Shown: positions 1 to 9,296, numbered from the stretch's first letter. The stretch: 64,000 nucleotides of DNA from Hyphomicrobiales bacterium (GCA_900470285.1 UCAG01000013.1:26537-90536); one strand, 5' to 3'. The notes: generated by a model from the letters alone, not told the origin. A program made the numbers and translations.

Positions 1-33
1 ATAAAAGGCAACAGATGGGACGAATTGGAAATA

Positions 34-942
34 ATGCTTGATCATTTTGGCGATGTGCTGGCGTTTGTTCGCGTTGCGGATACGGCAAGTTTTACTCAGG
101 CAGCCGAAAGATTAGGAGTTACACGATCAGCTGTCGGCAAAAGCATTGTGCGGCTTGAGGAAAATCTCGCCACACGTCTCATCCACCGCACAACGCGGAG
201 TGTTAGCCTGACCGAAGAAGGCAGGTTGTTTTACGACCACGCTTTGCGTATCTTGTGTGAGGTGGATGATGCTGAGGCAACGCTGGCCGAACGTAACCAG
301 ACGCCTAAGGGAAGGCTTCGCATTGATCTTCCGACTGCTTTCGGGAGGTTGCATGTCCTGCCGGTGCTTCAGAGATTTCTTGCAGAGTGGCCGGAGCTGG
401 AAGCCGACGTTTCATTTTCGGATGATTATTGTGATCTCGTTTGCGAGGGAATTGATGTCGCGATCCGCATCGGCGGGCCCACTGACAGCGGGCTCATTCG
501 TCAGGTTCTGGCCCCCCACTGCCTTGTGACCTGTGCAACGCCGGCTTATCTGCAGCAGCGTGGAACCCCTTATGTCATTGATGATCTGCAGCACCACGAA
601 AAAATTGTGTTTACCTATGCAAATGCACCGGTACCCTGGCGCTTCCAGATCGGGAGTGAGCAGCGGGATATTGCTGTACAGGGAATCCTGCGGCTTAATA
701 ATACCGAAGCAATTCGTGATGCCGTGCTCAACAATCTGGGCATTGCTCAGCTTGGTGCCTTCCTTGTCGGTGAGGATATCCGGCAGGGTCGCCTTGTACC
801 GGTTTTGCAAACATTATGCCGCGAAGCCCCTCCCATAAGTGCTGTTTATCCCACGCGCCGCCATGTTTCGCCGAAAGTGCGCCGCTTTGTAGAAGCCCTT
901 CGCAGGGAATGGGCTGCAGGTCCGCCATGGGAGGCAGGTTAG
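34..942 (+). CDS. LysR-family transcriptional regulator
   Basis: The N-terminal winged helix-turn-helix (about residues 5-60) has the LysR pattern, with SFTQAAERLGVTRSAVGKSI as the recognition region. A periplasmic-binding-protein-like effector domain follows (about 90-295). At about 302 residues the length is normal for the family. A TTG at 25 could start three codons earlier, but the ATG at 34 fits family starts better. The gene is convergent with the minus-strand amino acid ABC operon ending at 1104. Its own target is probably to the left of the window and cannot be seen. The effector domain most resembles the AaeR/DmlR-type branch; the ligand is unknown. Confidence 0.9.
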   Translation: MLDHFGDVLAFVRVADTASFTQAAERLGVTRSAVGKSIVRLEENLATRLIHRTTRSVSLTEEGRLFYDHALRILCEVDDAEATLAERNQTPKGRLRIDLPTAFGRLHVLPVLQRFLAEWPELEADVSFSDDYCDLVCEGIDVAIRIGGPTDSGLIRQVLAPHCLVTCATPAYLQQRGTPYVIDDLQHHEKIVFTYANAPVPWRFQIGSEQRDIAVQGILRLNNTEAIRDAVLNNLGIAQLGAFLVGEDIRQGRLVPVLQTLCREAPPISAVYPTRRHVSPKVRRFVEALRREWAAGPPWEAG

Positions 943-1013
943 GCGCTTTATTGTGTCGCTGGTTGTGAGATAGGAAAGTAGCGCTTAATCAGTTGCGCAT
1001 CACCCATTGTATA

Positions 1014-1045
1014 TCTCCCTTTGATCCTGCTGAATCAAAGGGAGA
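1014..1045. repeat. Perfect 12-bp stem-loop between convergent genes
   Basis: TCTCCCTTTGAT (1014-1025) is followed after 8 bases by its exact reverse complement (1034-1045). It lies between the stop codons of the LysR gene and the ABC binding-protein gene. Neither strand has a T-tract directly after the stem, so it is either a weak or factor-dependent terminator or an mRNA 3'-end stabiliser. Confidence 0.55.
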
Positions 1046-1103
1046 AACCGCCGCAGGACATCTGATCGGGACTAAGCCTGATTAACTGCAGCACTATTCA
1101 TTG

Positions 1104-1961
1104 TTAGTGCGGTGTTAAATCGTATCCAAACCACTTTTCAGACAATTCTTTAATTTTACCTGTCTCTTTAGCTTTTAATATCGCTGCATCAAACTTAGCC
1201 TTTAGCTCCGTGTCGGTTTTACGTAAGCCCACAGAACTCCCCGCGCCAAGAAAACCGCCTTGGAAACGTGGCCCGACAATGACCATTTCTGAGTTCGATG
1301 GCTTGTCTTTCGCAATCGTCAGGTATCCCATAGATGCCATTACAAAATCCACACGTTCAGACATCAGATCCAGATCATGTTGTTCGGTCGTTTTATATTC
1401 CCGGACAGTAACAACACCATCAAGATACTCTTTTACAAAGCGAGCCGCCATTGATGCTGTTTGTACGCCTACTGTTTTGCCTTGCAACTGAGGTTTAATA
1501 TTATTGAGTGCTTCAAGTGCGGCTTGTTCATTGAAACCGAGGGAGAACAATTGGCTTTTCATCGGCAAGTTAACCAGATCACTGTTTTTGTAGGAGGCAA
1601 ATGCTTGACCGGTGCTGCCATAAGAGCTTGAAAAATTAATGACTTCCTTGCGTTTGTCTGTTGCTGACATGCCTGCCATGATCGCATCAAACTTTCCGGC
1701 ATTGAGTGCAGGAATTATGCCCTCAAAATTCTGTGCAACAAATTCACACTCAATCTTCATTTCGGCACAGAGATAGTTTCCGATTTCAATCTCATATCCA
1801 TCCAGTGTTCCATCCGGCCTTGTCAGATTATAGGGAGGGAAGGCACCCTCTGTCGCGATGACAATCTTCTCCCACTTTTTCTCTTCTGCCTGCAGGTTCC
1901 CGGCAGAGAAGAGCACGACTGCTGACAATGTTGTTAATACAGCCATAGATGCTTTCAGCAT
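1104..1961 (-). CDS. Polar amino acid ABC transporter, substrate-binding protein (second copy)
   Basis: A 285-residue SBP_bac_3 family protein. A Sec signal peptide (about residues 1-25, ending near LQA) precedes the mature start. The conserved entry motif ATEGAFPPYN and the NAGKFDAIMAGMSAT ... R segment are the amino-acid-ligating parts seen in the lysine/arginine/ornithine and histidine binders (ArgT/HisJ). It should deliver a polar amino acid or derivative to the permeases encoded upstream. It is the last gene of the operon, 24 bases after the ATPase gene. A second, different binding protein lies at the other end of the transporter genes, so the importer can probably take two ligands. The exact ligand cannot be read from sequence. 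Confidence 0.9.
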   Translation of the reverse strand: MLKASMAVLTTLSAVVLFSAGNLQAEEKKWEKIVIATEGAFPPYNLTRPDGTLDGYEIEIGNYLCAEMKIECEFVAQNFEGIIPALNAGKFDAIMAGMSATDKRKEVINFSSSYGSTGQAFASYKNSDLVNLPMKSQLFSLGFNEQAALEALNNIKPQLQGKTVGVQTASMAARFVKEYLDGVVTVREYKTTEQHDLDLMSERVDFVMASMGYLTIAKDKPSNSEMVIVGPRFQGGFLGAGSSVGLRKTDTELKAKFDAAILKAKETGKIKELSEKWFGYDLTPH

Positions 1962-1985
1962 TTTAATTCCCCTTGGATGAATTGT

Positions 1986-2759
1986 TTATTTTATGAATTG
2001 ACGAAAACGCTCAGATTTAGAGCGTGTAAAAACTTCTTCCGGAGTGCCTTCTTCCTCGATTTCTCCCTGATGAAGAAAAATCACACGGTTTGAGACATCT
2101 CGTGCAAAGCCCATCTCATGGGTTACGACCAGCATTGTGCGGCCTTCTTCAGCCAAATCCCGCATGACACGTAGGACTTCACCAACCAGTTCAGGATCGA
2201 GGGCTGAGGTCGGCTCATCAAACAACATAACGGCCGGCTTCATGGCCAGGGCACGGGCAATTGCAACACGTTGTTGCTGGCCACCGGAAAGATGAGACGG
2301 GTAAAAATTGCGCTTGTCAGCTATGCCTACTTTTGCAAGCAGTGCTTCAGCTTCTTCTATACACTCAGCTTTAGGGCGTTTTTGTACGTGTACAGGCGCT
2401 TCAATTATGTTCTCGAGAATAGTTTTGTGAGACCACAAATTAAAGCTTTGAAAGACCATGCCAAGTTTGGCTCTGATACGTTCAACTTGTTTGCGATCCG
2501 ACGGTATCACTTCTCCGCTATTCGTTTGCCGCAGAGCAATGGTTTCGCCTGCTATCGTGATTTCTCCGCTCGTGGGTGTTTCAAGCATATTCAGGCAGCG
2601 GAGCATTGTTGATTTTCCTGAACCGGAAGATCCGAGAATTGAAATGACTTCGCCATTTCTGGCCTCAAGTGACACACCTTTTAAGACTTCAAGCGCTCCG
2701 AATTTTTTATGCAAATTTCGTACACTTATTGTCGGCTGTGTTTGGATATTCATATTCAT
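1986..2759 (-). CDS. Polar amino acid ABC transporter, ATP-binding protein (HisP/ArtP type)
   Basis: A 257-residue cytoplasmic ATPase of the PAAT family. Walker [10 protein letters not shown] lies at about 43-51, the signature LSGGQQQR at about 157-164, Walker B VMLFDEP at about 177-183, and the switch His lies in VVTHEMGF. It powers uptake through the two permeases encoded immediately upstream, only 4 bases away. Length and motif spacing match the HisP/GlnQ family exactly, with no sign of degeneration. Confidence 0.95.
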   Translation of the reverse strand: MNMNIQTQPTISVRNLHKKFGALEVLKGVSLEARNGEVISILGSSGSGKSTMLRCLNMLETPTSGEITIAGETIALRQTNSGEVIPSDRKQVERIRAKLGMVFQSFNLWSHKTILENIIEAPVHVQKRPKAECIEEAEALLAKVGIADKRNFYPSHLSGGQQQRVAIARALAMKPAVMLFDEPTSALDPELVGEVLRVMRDLAEEGRTMLVVTHEMGFARDVSNRVIFLHQGEIEEEGTPEEVFTRSKSERFRQFIK

Positions 2760-2763
2760 CAGG

Positions 2764-3462
2764 TCATGCCCCTTTAGGCTGGCGCAGATAAGGTGTCAGC
2801 GTATATTCTGTGTAGGCAATGACACGCGTCAGGATGAAATTGATGGCGAGATATAACAGGCCGGCAATAGCAAAGACCTCAACCACACGGTAAGATTCAG
2901 AGATGAGACGCGCTGCAACTCCTGTGATCTCCATCAATGTAATAATGGATGCCAATGAAGTGGCCTTAACCATTGAAATCACTTCATTCCCATATGCAGG
3001 AAGAGCTTGCCTGACGGATATCGGCAAAACAATTCTTCGGAAAATCAGCGAACGTGACATCCCGCAGGCTTTTGCAGCCTCAATCTGACCGTGCGGAACT
3101 GACATAAGCCCGCCACGGATAATTTCACCCGTATAAGCAGCCGTATTCAGCATGAATGCTATAATCGCGCACCAGTAAGGATCGCGCAGCAGCGGCCATA
3201 GAATGCTCTTCCTGACTTCGGGGAATTGGCTTAAGCCGTAGTAAATAATGAATATTTGGACGAGGAGGGGCGTGCCGCGAAAGACAAAGATATAGAAGCG
3301 CGCACTCCAATTTAGTATTGCGATCCCTGATGTCCGTGCCAATGCGATAAGCAGGCCAAGAGCTGTGCCAAGGGCAACTGCTGTTGCAGCCAACTGTAGT
3401 GTTAAGGGCAGGGCGGACAAAAGTTCAACGAAGGTTTCCCATGCAAACAACAAATCCATCAC
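2764..3462 (-). CDS. Polar amino acid ABC transporter, permease (HisM/ArtM type)
   Basis: A 232-residue inner-membrane permease with about five hydrophobic segments. The EAA-type cytoplasmic loop is present ([20 protein letters not shown]), which couples to the ATPase, as is the family feature [17 protein letters not shown]. Its start overlaps the end of the preceding permease gene by four bases (ATGA type), so the two are translationally coupled and form a heterodimer. Confidence 0.93.
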   Translation of the reverse strand: MMDLLFAWETFVELLSALPLTLQLAATAVALGTALGLLIALARTSGIAILNWSARFYIFVFRGTPLLVQIFIIYYGLSQFPEVRKSILWPLLRDPYWCAIIAFMLNTAAYTGEIIRGGLMSVPHGQIEAAKACGMSRSLIFRRIVLPISVRQALPAYGNEVISMVKATSLASIITLMEITGVAARLISESYRVVEVFAIAGLLYLAINFILTRVIAYTEYTLTPYLRQPKGA

Positions 3463-4178
3463 GCTCTCCTCACGCCACGATTGCTATGGCGTTCTGTGAG
3501 CTGAAGGGTCAGGCCGGATATCGTTGATATTGCCAGATAGATTAAGGCGGCAGTCATGAAGAAGTAGAAAGGAAGGCCTGTTGAACCTGCCCCGATTTGT
3601 GTTTGTCGCATGAGTTCGACGACGCCGGTCACAGATACAAGTGCGGATTCTTTCAGCACAACCTGCCATACATTCCCGAGACCCGGGATCGCATGTCTCA
3701 GCGTGAGCGGCATGATAATGCGCTTGAATTTGAGCGACTGACTCATACCGCACGCGGTCGCAGCTTCCAGCTCTCCACGGTGGACGGCACTGAAGGCGCC
3801 CCGAAATACTTCTGTTTGTTGTGCGCCGGACGTTATGCCAATGGCAATGGCACCGGCTAAAAAGCCCGGGAAGCTGATAAATCCACCCTCGCCAAACCAT
3901 TTGCTGACAGCACTGATTGCCGCGCTTCCGCCAAAGTAAAACAGGTAAATAACCAGCAGATCAGGTATGCCGCGTATGATCGTTGTATAGGCATTAGACA
4001 AGTTTTTGCTAAAACGACCACCGGCTATTTTTGCCCATGCACCTGAGATCCCTATGAGAATGCCAAGCACATATCCTGCTACTGCGATCATGATGGTCAT
4101 GCCGGCTGCGGTGACAAGTGCCTGTCCCCATCCGTCAGGACCAAAACTGATGATTTCTAAAAAACTAGGCTGGTTCAT
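3459..4178 (-). CDS. Polar amino acid ABC transporter, permease (HisQ/ArtQ type)
   Basis: A 239-residue inner-membrane permease, the partner of the following gene. It has the RGIPDLLVIYLFYFG segment and the EAA loop (GELEAATACGMSQSLKFKRI). It begins about 100 bases after the first binding-protein gene; the gap holds a small hairpin that may lower permease expression relative to the binding protein. Confidence 0.93.
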   Translation of the reverse strand: MNQPSFLEIISFGPDGWGQALVTAAGMTIMIAVAGYVLGILIGISGAWAKIAGGRFSKNLSNAYTTIIRGIPDLLVIYLFYFGGSAAISAVSKWFGEGGFISFPGFLAGAIAIGITSGAQQTEVFRGAFSAVHRGELEAATACGMSQSLKFKRIIMPLTLRHAIPGLGNVWQVVLKESALVSVTGVVELMRQTQIGAGSTGLPFYFFMTAALIYLAISTISGLTLQLTERHSNRGVRRA

Positions 4179-4235
4179 TTATTGACCTTCGTACCCATCA
4201 GGCGTGGCCGGCCTTGATTGGCTGACCACGCAACT

Positions 4236-4263
4236 AAAGAAATCTGCGTTGTTTATGCGCAGA
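4236..4263 (-). terminator. Possible partial terminator inside the ABC operon
   Basis: On the minus strand a 6-bp stem (TCTGCG/CGCAGA, 9-base loop) is followed by TTTCTTT. It sits between the binding-protein gene and the first permease gene, a common place for an attenuating or mRNA-protecting hairpin in PAAT operons. The stem is short, so this is tentative. Confidence 0.35.
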
Positions 4264-4278
4264 CTTAGCTGTGCTGTT

Positions 4279-5115
4279 TTAGAATGAGGGTGTCAGATCA
4301 ATACTGCTCCAGCGTTTTGAGAGTTCCTTGATCGTTCCGTCTTGCGCGGCTTCTTTGATCGCCTTATCAAATTTCTCTTTGAGGGCAGCATCGCCTTTAC
4401 GGAGTCCCAGAGCGACATCTGTTGCCAGCATTGCGCCCTTCATCTGGGGGCCGGACATGGTCAGACTATCATTGCCAGGCTTTGCCAGCATTGCTGCGCC
4501 ATAGACGCCACTGTCAAAGCCCGCATCAATGCGCCCTGATTTAATATCCAGATCCCGTTCAATGGAGTTCTTATAGGTGCGAACGGTAACATTCTCGCCG
4601 AAATACGCGTTGATCAGTTGTTCTTGACTGGTCGAACCGATAACCCCGACGGTTTTTCCTTTCAGCTGATCGCCAATTTCGGCCATCACCGGATCTGCAA
4701 TCTCTTTGTTGTTGAGATTTAACCGTTCGCCATTCATGGGTAGTTGTGCAAGCGGGCCGTCTTTAGCGACAATGAATGTTGCAACGCCTGATGCATATGG
4801 CACTGTAAAGTCGACAACCTGTTTGCGCTTTTCATTAATGCCAAGTGTCATGACAACATCAAACTTGCCGGCATTAAGGCTCGGTATCATTGCGTTCCAG
4901 TCACCTGCGTGAAGAGCGCACTCTAACTTTGCGCGCTCACAAAGATTTTTAATCAGGTCAACATCCAAGCCTGACAGCTGACCTTTTGAATCGAGTGCAT
5001 TCCACGGCGGAAATGCACCTTCGATGCCGACATTGACAGGTTGTGCTGAGCTTGCTTGGAGAGTGATTGCTCCGAGAAGACACGCTGTGGTCATCACGCT
5101 TATTATTTTTTTCAA
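4279..5115 (-). CDS. Polar amino acid ABC transporter, substrate-binding protein (first copy)
   Basis: A 278-residue SBP_bac_3 protein with a Sec signal peptide (about residues 1-24, cleavage near SSA-QP). The ligand-site entry reads VGIEGAFPPWNAL, and NAGKFDVVMTLGINEKRKQ corresponds to the amino-acid-binding loop. It is clearly related to, but different from, the binding protein at 1104-1961. Its gene follows the M28-like peptidase gene by 30 bases, so uptake and hydrolysis appear to be one transcription unit. Confidence 0.9.
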   Translation of the reverse strand: MKKIISVMTTACLLGAITLQASSAQPVNVGIEGAFPPWNALDSKGQLSGLDVDLIKNLCERAKLECALHAGDWNAMIPSLNAGKFDVVMTLGINEKRKQVVDFTVPYASGVATFIVAKDGPLAQLPMNGERLNLNNKEIADPVMAEIGDQLKGKTVGVIGSTSQEQLINAYFGENVTVRTYKNSIERDLDIKSGRIDAGFDSGVYGAAMLAKPGNDSLTMSGPQMKGAMLATDVALGLRKGDAALKEKFDKAIKEAAQDGTIKELSKRWSSIDLTPSF

Positions 5116-5145
5116 AATGATTTCCTCCCTTGTTTTCGTGTTATT

Positions 5146-6843
5146 TTAATTTTCAGATTTTGCTAGCAGAGCTCCGGACATTGCTTCTGTTGCAAGCTCC
5201 AGAGCATGCGCAATACGGTTTCGTGTCTGACGAGCACGCACAACATAAAACGGGATGTCATTCGGGTTCGCAGCATTGGCAAGCTCGCGTATTCCGTCGA
5301 GTGCAGGCCATGCAGAATGGGGCAGGGCGTTATCATGATGATAACGGTCACCCTGCGTATAATTCAGCGGAACCAAATTGCGTGACACGGACATCAGTGC
5401 AGAATTGATATGTCGGCTATTTTCGTCACTAAGATTGTGGATGCTTTGTTTTAAAGCGACCGCTGCTTTTTTTAATTTCAAGGCTTGTTCAATAAGGCCG
5501 CGAATATCAAAACGACCCTGCAGTTTTGCCTGAATATTCTCTAATTCTGTGATGAGCGCGTTAGCGGTTTTCTCGTAGTCAAACGGCAAAATTCTGCTGT
5601 GCAGTAATTGCTGTAATACATGCATGACAATGCGGGTATCACGTATCAAATTGTCGGGGTTGATATGCTCGGCAGTATCTTCAGGTGTATGCCACCACCA
5701 TCCCAGTGCAGTCGGCATTTTTTCGGTGCTGGGCAGATGATGGCTCACACTGCCAAAGATTGAAGGCAAGCCAATGCCCCAGAATGACTGGTCTGCGGCT
5801 CTGCCATGACGATTGCCCTTATGTGACTGACCGGTTTCTGCATAAACAGCTTCAGACGCGACGGATTGCAACTCATCAATCACTGCAGAATTTGTGAGGA
5901 TCACTGCGCCATCTGCGCCGGTTGAATCCACATTAACATGTGCAACACAACGCCGGTTGAGCTCCGACCAATATTCATCGGCATACCACGACGAACCGGA
6001 GTATCGTCCGTGGGAATGGCCTGACCAGAAACATATGCGTAATCCGCGTTGCCAGTCCGCCCTGTTTTCCCGCAACAATCTTGCCGCTTCCAGCATGGTG
6101 GCATTTGCACCACCATTATCCATGACACCGAAATGCCATGTGTCGTGATGTCCGGAAAATAAAACAAAAGGTTCCGTTTCATTGCGACGATCATCCGGCA
6201 ATAACTCACAGACCAGAATTGGCGTTTTTCGCCAACCGGTATCAACTGTCGCAATCAGAGTTGCGGTAACAACTTCACCGGCTTCACATCGTTTGATGAG
6301 CTCAGCGCCATCATCCTGAGTGATGGTTGTAATAACCGCTGCCGGAAGATTTTCACGTGTATATTGGTCAGGACTGCCCCATACCGGCGAGACGCACATT
6401 TCATAAAGATTATTATTGGGGCTGATATGAATTTCCCCGATAACACCATGTATTCTGGAAAGATGTGCCGTCTCCTCCGTAGCAATACCTGAGATCAGGA
6501 CAATTTTTCCTGCCACATCATTGCTCTGGTAGTCGTGAGCAGTGCCTTCAGAAATATAGATGAGCTCGCCAGCCAAACCCGCCGGATCGCTGGGGTGAGA
6601 CATGGAGTGTGTAATACAGTTTAAGCTTTTGCCATCAAGGACAATACGGGCTTTACCGGGAAGGCTTATATAGGCGTCGTGCTGTATAAGTGACGTGGAA
6701 TAGCCGTAGGATTCCATTTGCTGCTGCAAATAAAGAAAACTTTCGTATTCTTCGCGGGAACCTGAGAGCTTCACGCGTTTAGAAAACTCGTGAATATGGC
6801 TCATCAAACGCTCGCGATCCGGAGATGAAGTCAGCCTATGCAT
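5146..6843 (-). CDS. M28-family-like metallopeptidase, cytoplasmic, altered active-site motif
   Basis: About 565 residues with no signal peptide. An N-terminal segment and a PA-like insert precede an M28 zinc-peptidase domain. The metal-site motifs HHDTW (about 232-236), DNGGAN (about 242-247), NVDSTG and the C-terminal WHTPEDT are present. The usual Glu-Glu that supplies the general base and a zinc ligand is replaced by GHSHGR at about 275-280. It may be a specialised peptidase or amidase, or a catalytically changed relative. The chosen ATG at 6843 overlaps the stop of the M20 amidohydrolase gene by 8 bases, giving translational coupling; an ATG at 6876 would add 11 residues inside the upstream gene. 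Context points to cleavage of an imported amino-acid conjugate. Confidence 0.8.
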   Translation of the reverse strand: MHRLTSSPDRERLMSHIHEFSKRVKLSGSREEYESFLYLQQQMESYGYSTSLIQHDAYISLPGKARIVLDGKSLNCITHSMSHPSDPAGLAGELIYISEGTAHDYQSNDVAGKIVLISGIATEETAHLSRIHGVIGEIHISPNNNLYEMCVSPVWGSPDQYTRENLPAAVITTITQDDGAELIKRCEAGEVVTATLIATVDTGWRKTPILVCELLPDDRRNETEPFVLFSGHHDTWHFGVMDNGGANATMLEAARLLRENRADWQRGLRICFWSGHSHGRYSGSSWYADEYWSELNRRCVAHVNVDSTGADGAVILTNSAVIDELQSVASEAVYAETGQSHKGNRHGRAADQSFWGIGLPSIFGSVSHHLPSTEKMPTALGWWWHTPEDTAEHINPDNLIRDTRIVMHVLQQLLHSRILPFDYEKTANALITELENIQAKLQGRFDIRGLIEQALKLKKAAVALKQSIHNLSDENSRHINSALMSVSRNLVPLNYTQGDRYHHDNALPHSAWPALDGIRELANAANPNDIPFYVVRARQTRNRIAHALELATEAMSGALLAKSEN

Positions 6844-8260
6844 TCGCTTTCTCCGGAAGCGGAGGGAATACGTCATCAGGGATTGGATTTACAAAAGGTG
6901 TATCCGCCAAACGTTCTGAAAAATCAGCTTTTGCAAGTGAGATTTCATTCGGATTGTTCAGCAGCTCTATGGCTAAAGAGGCCATAGCATTGGCTGCATA
7001 GACCATTCCTTTATGCGCTGCGGGAAGTTTTCCTTGTGCTACTAATTGCCAGGAATGCCCCGGTGTGCCGATAGCATAGGTGGTGCTGCGGATTTGCACT
7101 GTAGGAACAACCCAGCTTACTGTGCCGACATCGGTTGAACCGACCAAAGTACCGTCGCCGCTATTGGGCGGAAAAATAAGATCGCACAGTGACAAACCAG
7201 CTTGTGGTTTTAAGCCAAAGCGCTCGAATGAAGCTGCGATATCTGCTTTGGTGTAAGTTTTTTGAAATTCTGCTGCAGTAGCACGGTCTGCGTCATCAAA
7301 CTGAATTGGCCCCAGTTTCATGAGTTGCTTGTGCATCAATGCTTCGAGAGGTGTATTGCCTACGAGATTTGCATCGCCGCTTACAACTTCGTGGGTCACG
7401 CTGGTTCCGGTTATAAGTGCGGCGCCTTTGGCAATATCTCTTACGCGATCTGATAATTCCAGCAGTTCCGGCAGGGTACGAGCCCTTATCAAATAGCGTA
7501 CTGCAGCTTTGGCCTGCACGACATTGGGTGCATGACCACCTGTGTCAGTTACAGCATAGTGGATGCGCGCTGTAGATGGCATGTGCTCACGCATGTAATT
7601 CACGCCGACATTCATGATTTCCACGGCATCGAGCGCAGAGCGCCCCAAGTGCGGGCAGGCAGATGCATGTGCGGCACGGCCCGTGAATTTGAAGATGATT
7701 TCATTACATGCGAGTGAAATTGGATTGTTGACGCCGGTGAACGGAGCAGGATGCCAGCAAATAGCAATATCTACATTTTCAAAAGCACCGGCTCTGACCA
7801 TAAAGCCTTTGGATGAGCCGCCTTCTTCTGCGGGGCAGCCATAATAGCGAACACGTCCTTTTATGCCGTTGGCAGCTAGATAATCCTTTACAGCCGCTGC
7901 GGCGAGTAATGAGCCTGCCCCTAACAGATTATGACCGCAACCGTGGCCTTTTCCGCCATCAATGACAGGTTTTTGTACTGCGATACCTGCTTCCTGACTG
8001 AGGCCTGGCAATGCATCATATTCGCCAAGAATAGCAATAATCGGGCCTTCAGTGCCGGCTTCTCCCATCACTGCCGTTGGAATGCCTGCCACACCGCGCG
8101 TGACATGAAAGCCCTCTTTCTCAAGCAAGGAGGTATGTGCATCACATGCAAAATACTCTTCATAATTTAATTCCGGTCGGTCCCAGATCTGATCGCTGAG
8201 ATCAGTGAAGTCTTTGCTTTTGGAATTAATTATTTTTGTAAGATCTGGCTTGTCGCACAT
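6836..8260 (-). CDS. M20-family amidohydrolase (AbgB/aminoacylase-like)
   Basis: A 474-residue cytoplasmic zinc hydrolase of the M20D group. It has GHGCGHN at about 105-111 (Cys and His metal ligands), the AEEGG glutamates at about 144-148 and WHPAPF at about 169-174. An inserted dimerisation lid domain contains AAHASACPHLGRSALDAVE. It best resembles the p-aminobenzoyl-glutamate hydrolase subunit B/indole-acetyl-amino-acid hydrolase branch, which removes an acyl group from an amino acid. It is the first gene of the operon that ends with the ABC transporter, and is divergent from the LysR gene at 8382. The natural substrate is not known; the operon suggests an N-acyl amino acid or an amino-acid amide. 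Confidence 0.88.
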   Translation of the reverse strand: MCDKPDLTKIINSKSKDFTDLSDQIWDRPELNYEEYFACDAHTSLLEKEGFHVTRGVAGIPTAVMGEAGTEGPIIAILGEYDALPGLSQEAGIAVQKPVIDGGKGHGCGHNLLGAGSLLAAAAVKDYLAANGIKGRVRYYGCPAEEGGSSKGFMVRAGAFENVDIAICWHPAPFTGVNNPISLACNEIIFKFTGRAAHASACPHLGRSALDAVEIMNVGVNYMREHMPSTARIHYAVTDTGGHAPNVVQAKAAVRYLIRARTLPELLELSDRVRDIAKGAALITGTSVTHEVVSGDANLVGNTPLEALMHKQLMKLGPIQFDDADRATAAEFQKTYTKADIAASFERFGLKPQAGLSLCDLIFPPNSGDGTLVGSTDVGTVSWVVPTVQIRSTTYAIGTPGHSWQLVAQGKLPAAHKGMVYAANAMASLAIELLNNPNEISLAKADFSERLADTPFVNPIPDDVFPPLPEKANA

Positions 8261-8313
8261 TAAGTAGGCTCCCTTTACAAATAAAATCTATGACAAATTT
8301 AAAAATATATGGC

Positions 8314-8339
8314 AACTATATGAAAATTTTCATATAGTT
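8314..8339. promoter_or_regulatory. 26-bp perfect palindrome in the divergent LysR/amidohydrolase promoter
   Basis: The half-site AACTATATGAAAA (8314-8326) is followed directly by its exact reverse complement (8327-8339). It lies between the amidohydrolase start (8260) and the LysR start (8382). LysR regulators usually bind an inverted repeat of the T-N11-A kind between divergent genes, so this is the best candidate operator for the LysR protein encoded at 8382. Confidence 0.7.
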
Positions 8340-8381
8340 ATGAATGCAGCAGCTGGCTATGAAGGCACGGGGAGGCCCGCA

Positions 8382-9296
8382 ATGTTAGATCAAAAACAGC
8401 TTGAAGTTTTGAGGGCACTTACCTCTACGGGCTCCACCATAGCGGCAGGCGAGACGCTGGGATTAAGCCAGTCCGGAGTAAGCCGGATTTTAAAACAGCT
8501 TGAACAAAGTGTGGGTTTCCCGCTGTTTACAAGGGCTAATAGCAGGCTAATCCCTAATCCTGAGGCCTATAGTCTGGCTGATGAGGCTGAAGTCGTTTTA
8601 CTCGCCCTGGAGCGCGTTAACCGGCATGCGGAAGATTTGCGTACAGGCCGCCATGCTCATGAACTCGTACGCATTGGCTTGCCGCCCAGCTTGGCAGAAA
8701 GCTTTGCTCCCAAAATTATCAGGGAGTGCTTAAATGTTTATCCTAATGTTACAATTGAGACGTTTTTTGAGCGCGCTGATCTGATCATACAAATGATCGA
8801 GCAGAGAACGGTTGACTTTGGCTTTGTCCCTATGGAGTGGAGCGGAAGTCCGCATATCAGTGTAGAGCAAATTGCCTCGGGGGTGAATGTTTGTGTTTTC
8901 CATGAAGACTATGCATTCACGGATAAAGAAGAGTTGAGCCCGACAGATCTGAAGAATGTACCGTTGATTTTGATTGGTAAGAACACTCCGGAGCGGAGCG
9001 TTTTGGAAAATATATTTCGCAAGTACAAAACAGAACCTAATATCCGGATTGAGACGCATTCCAGCATTTCTGCGAGTGCATATGCTGCAGAGGGACTGGG
9101 GGTCGCTATAATCAGTAGTTTTTACCCTAATCTGTATCAGCATTTACCACTGATACAGCGGAAATTTGTGCCGGTCATGCATCAGAAATTCGGAGTGGCG
9201 AAAGCAGCGAATGTGTCATTTTCTCTGATTAAAAATACACTTTATGAAATACTGAAAGAGCAAATTCAAAAAGTTCAAGGTCTTGATCATGTTTAA
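8382..9296 (+). CDS. LysR-family transcriptional regulator, likely controller of the divergent operon
   Basis: About 304 residues from the ATG at 8382, which has a GGGGAGG ribosome-binding site just upstream; the open frame extends back to 8340 but would start inside the palindrome. An N-terminal HTH (GETLGLSQSGVSRILKQLEQ) precedes an effector-binding domain. It is divergent from the M20/M28/ABC operon with a perfect 26-bp palindrome between them, the classic arrangement for a LysR regulator and its target. The inducer is probably the imported compound or its breakdown product. Confidence 0.9.
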   Translation: MLDQKQLEVLRALTSTGSTIAAGETLGLSQSGVSRILKQLEQSVGFPLFTRANSRLIPNPEAYSLADEAEVVLLALERVNRHAEDLRTGRHAHELVRIGLPPSLAESFAPKIIRECLNVYPNVTIETFFERADLIIQMIEQRTVDFGFVPMEWSGSPHISVEQIASGVNVCVFHEDYAFTDKEELSPTDLKNVPLILIGKNTPERSVLENIFRKYKTEPNIRIETHSSISASAYAAEGLGVAIISSFYPNLYQHLPLIQRKFVPVMHQKFGVAKAANVSFSLIKNTLYEILKEQIQKVQGLDHV

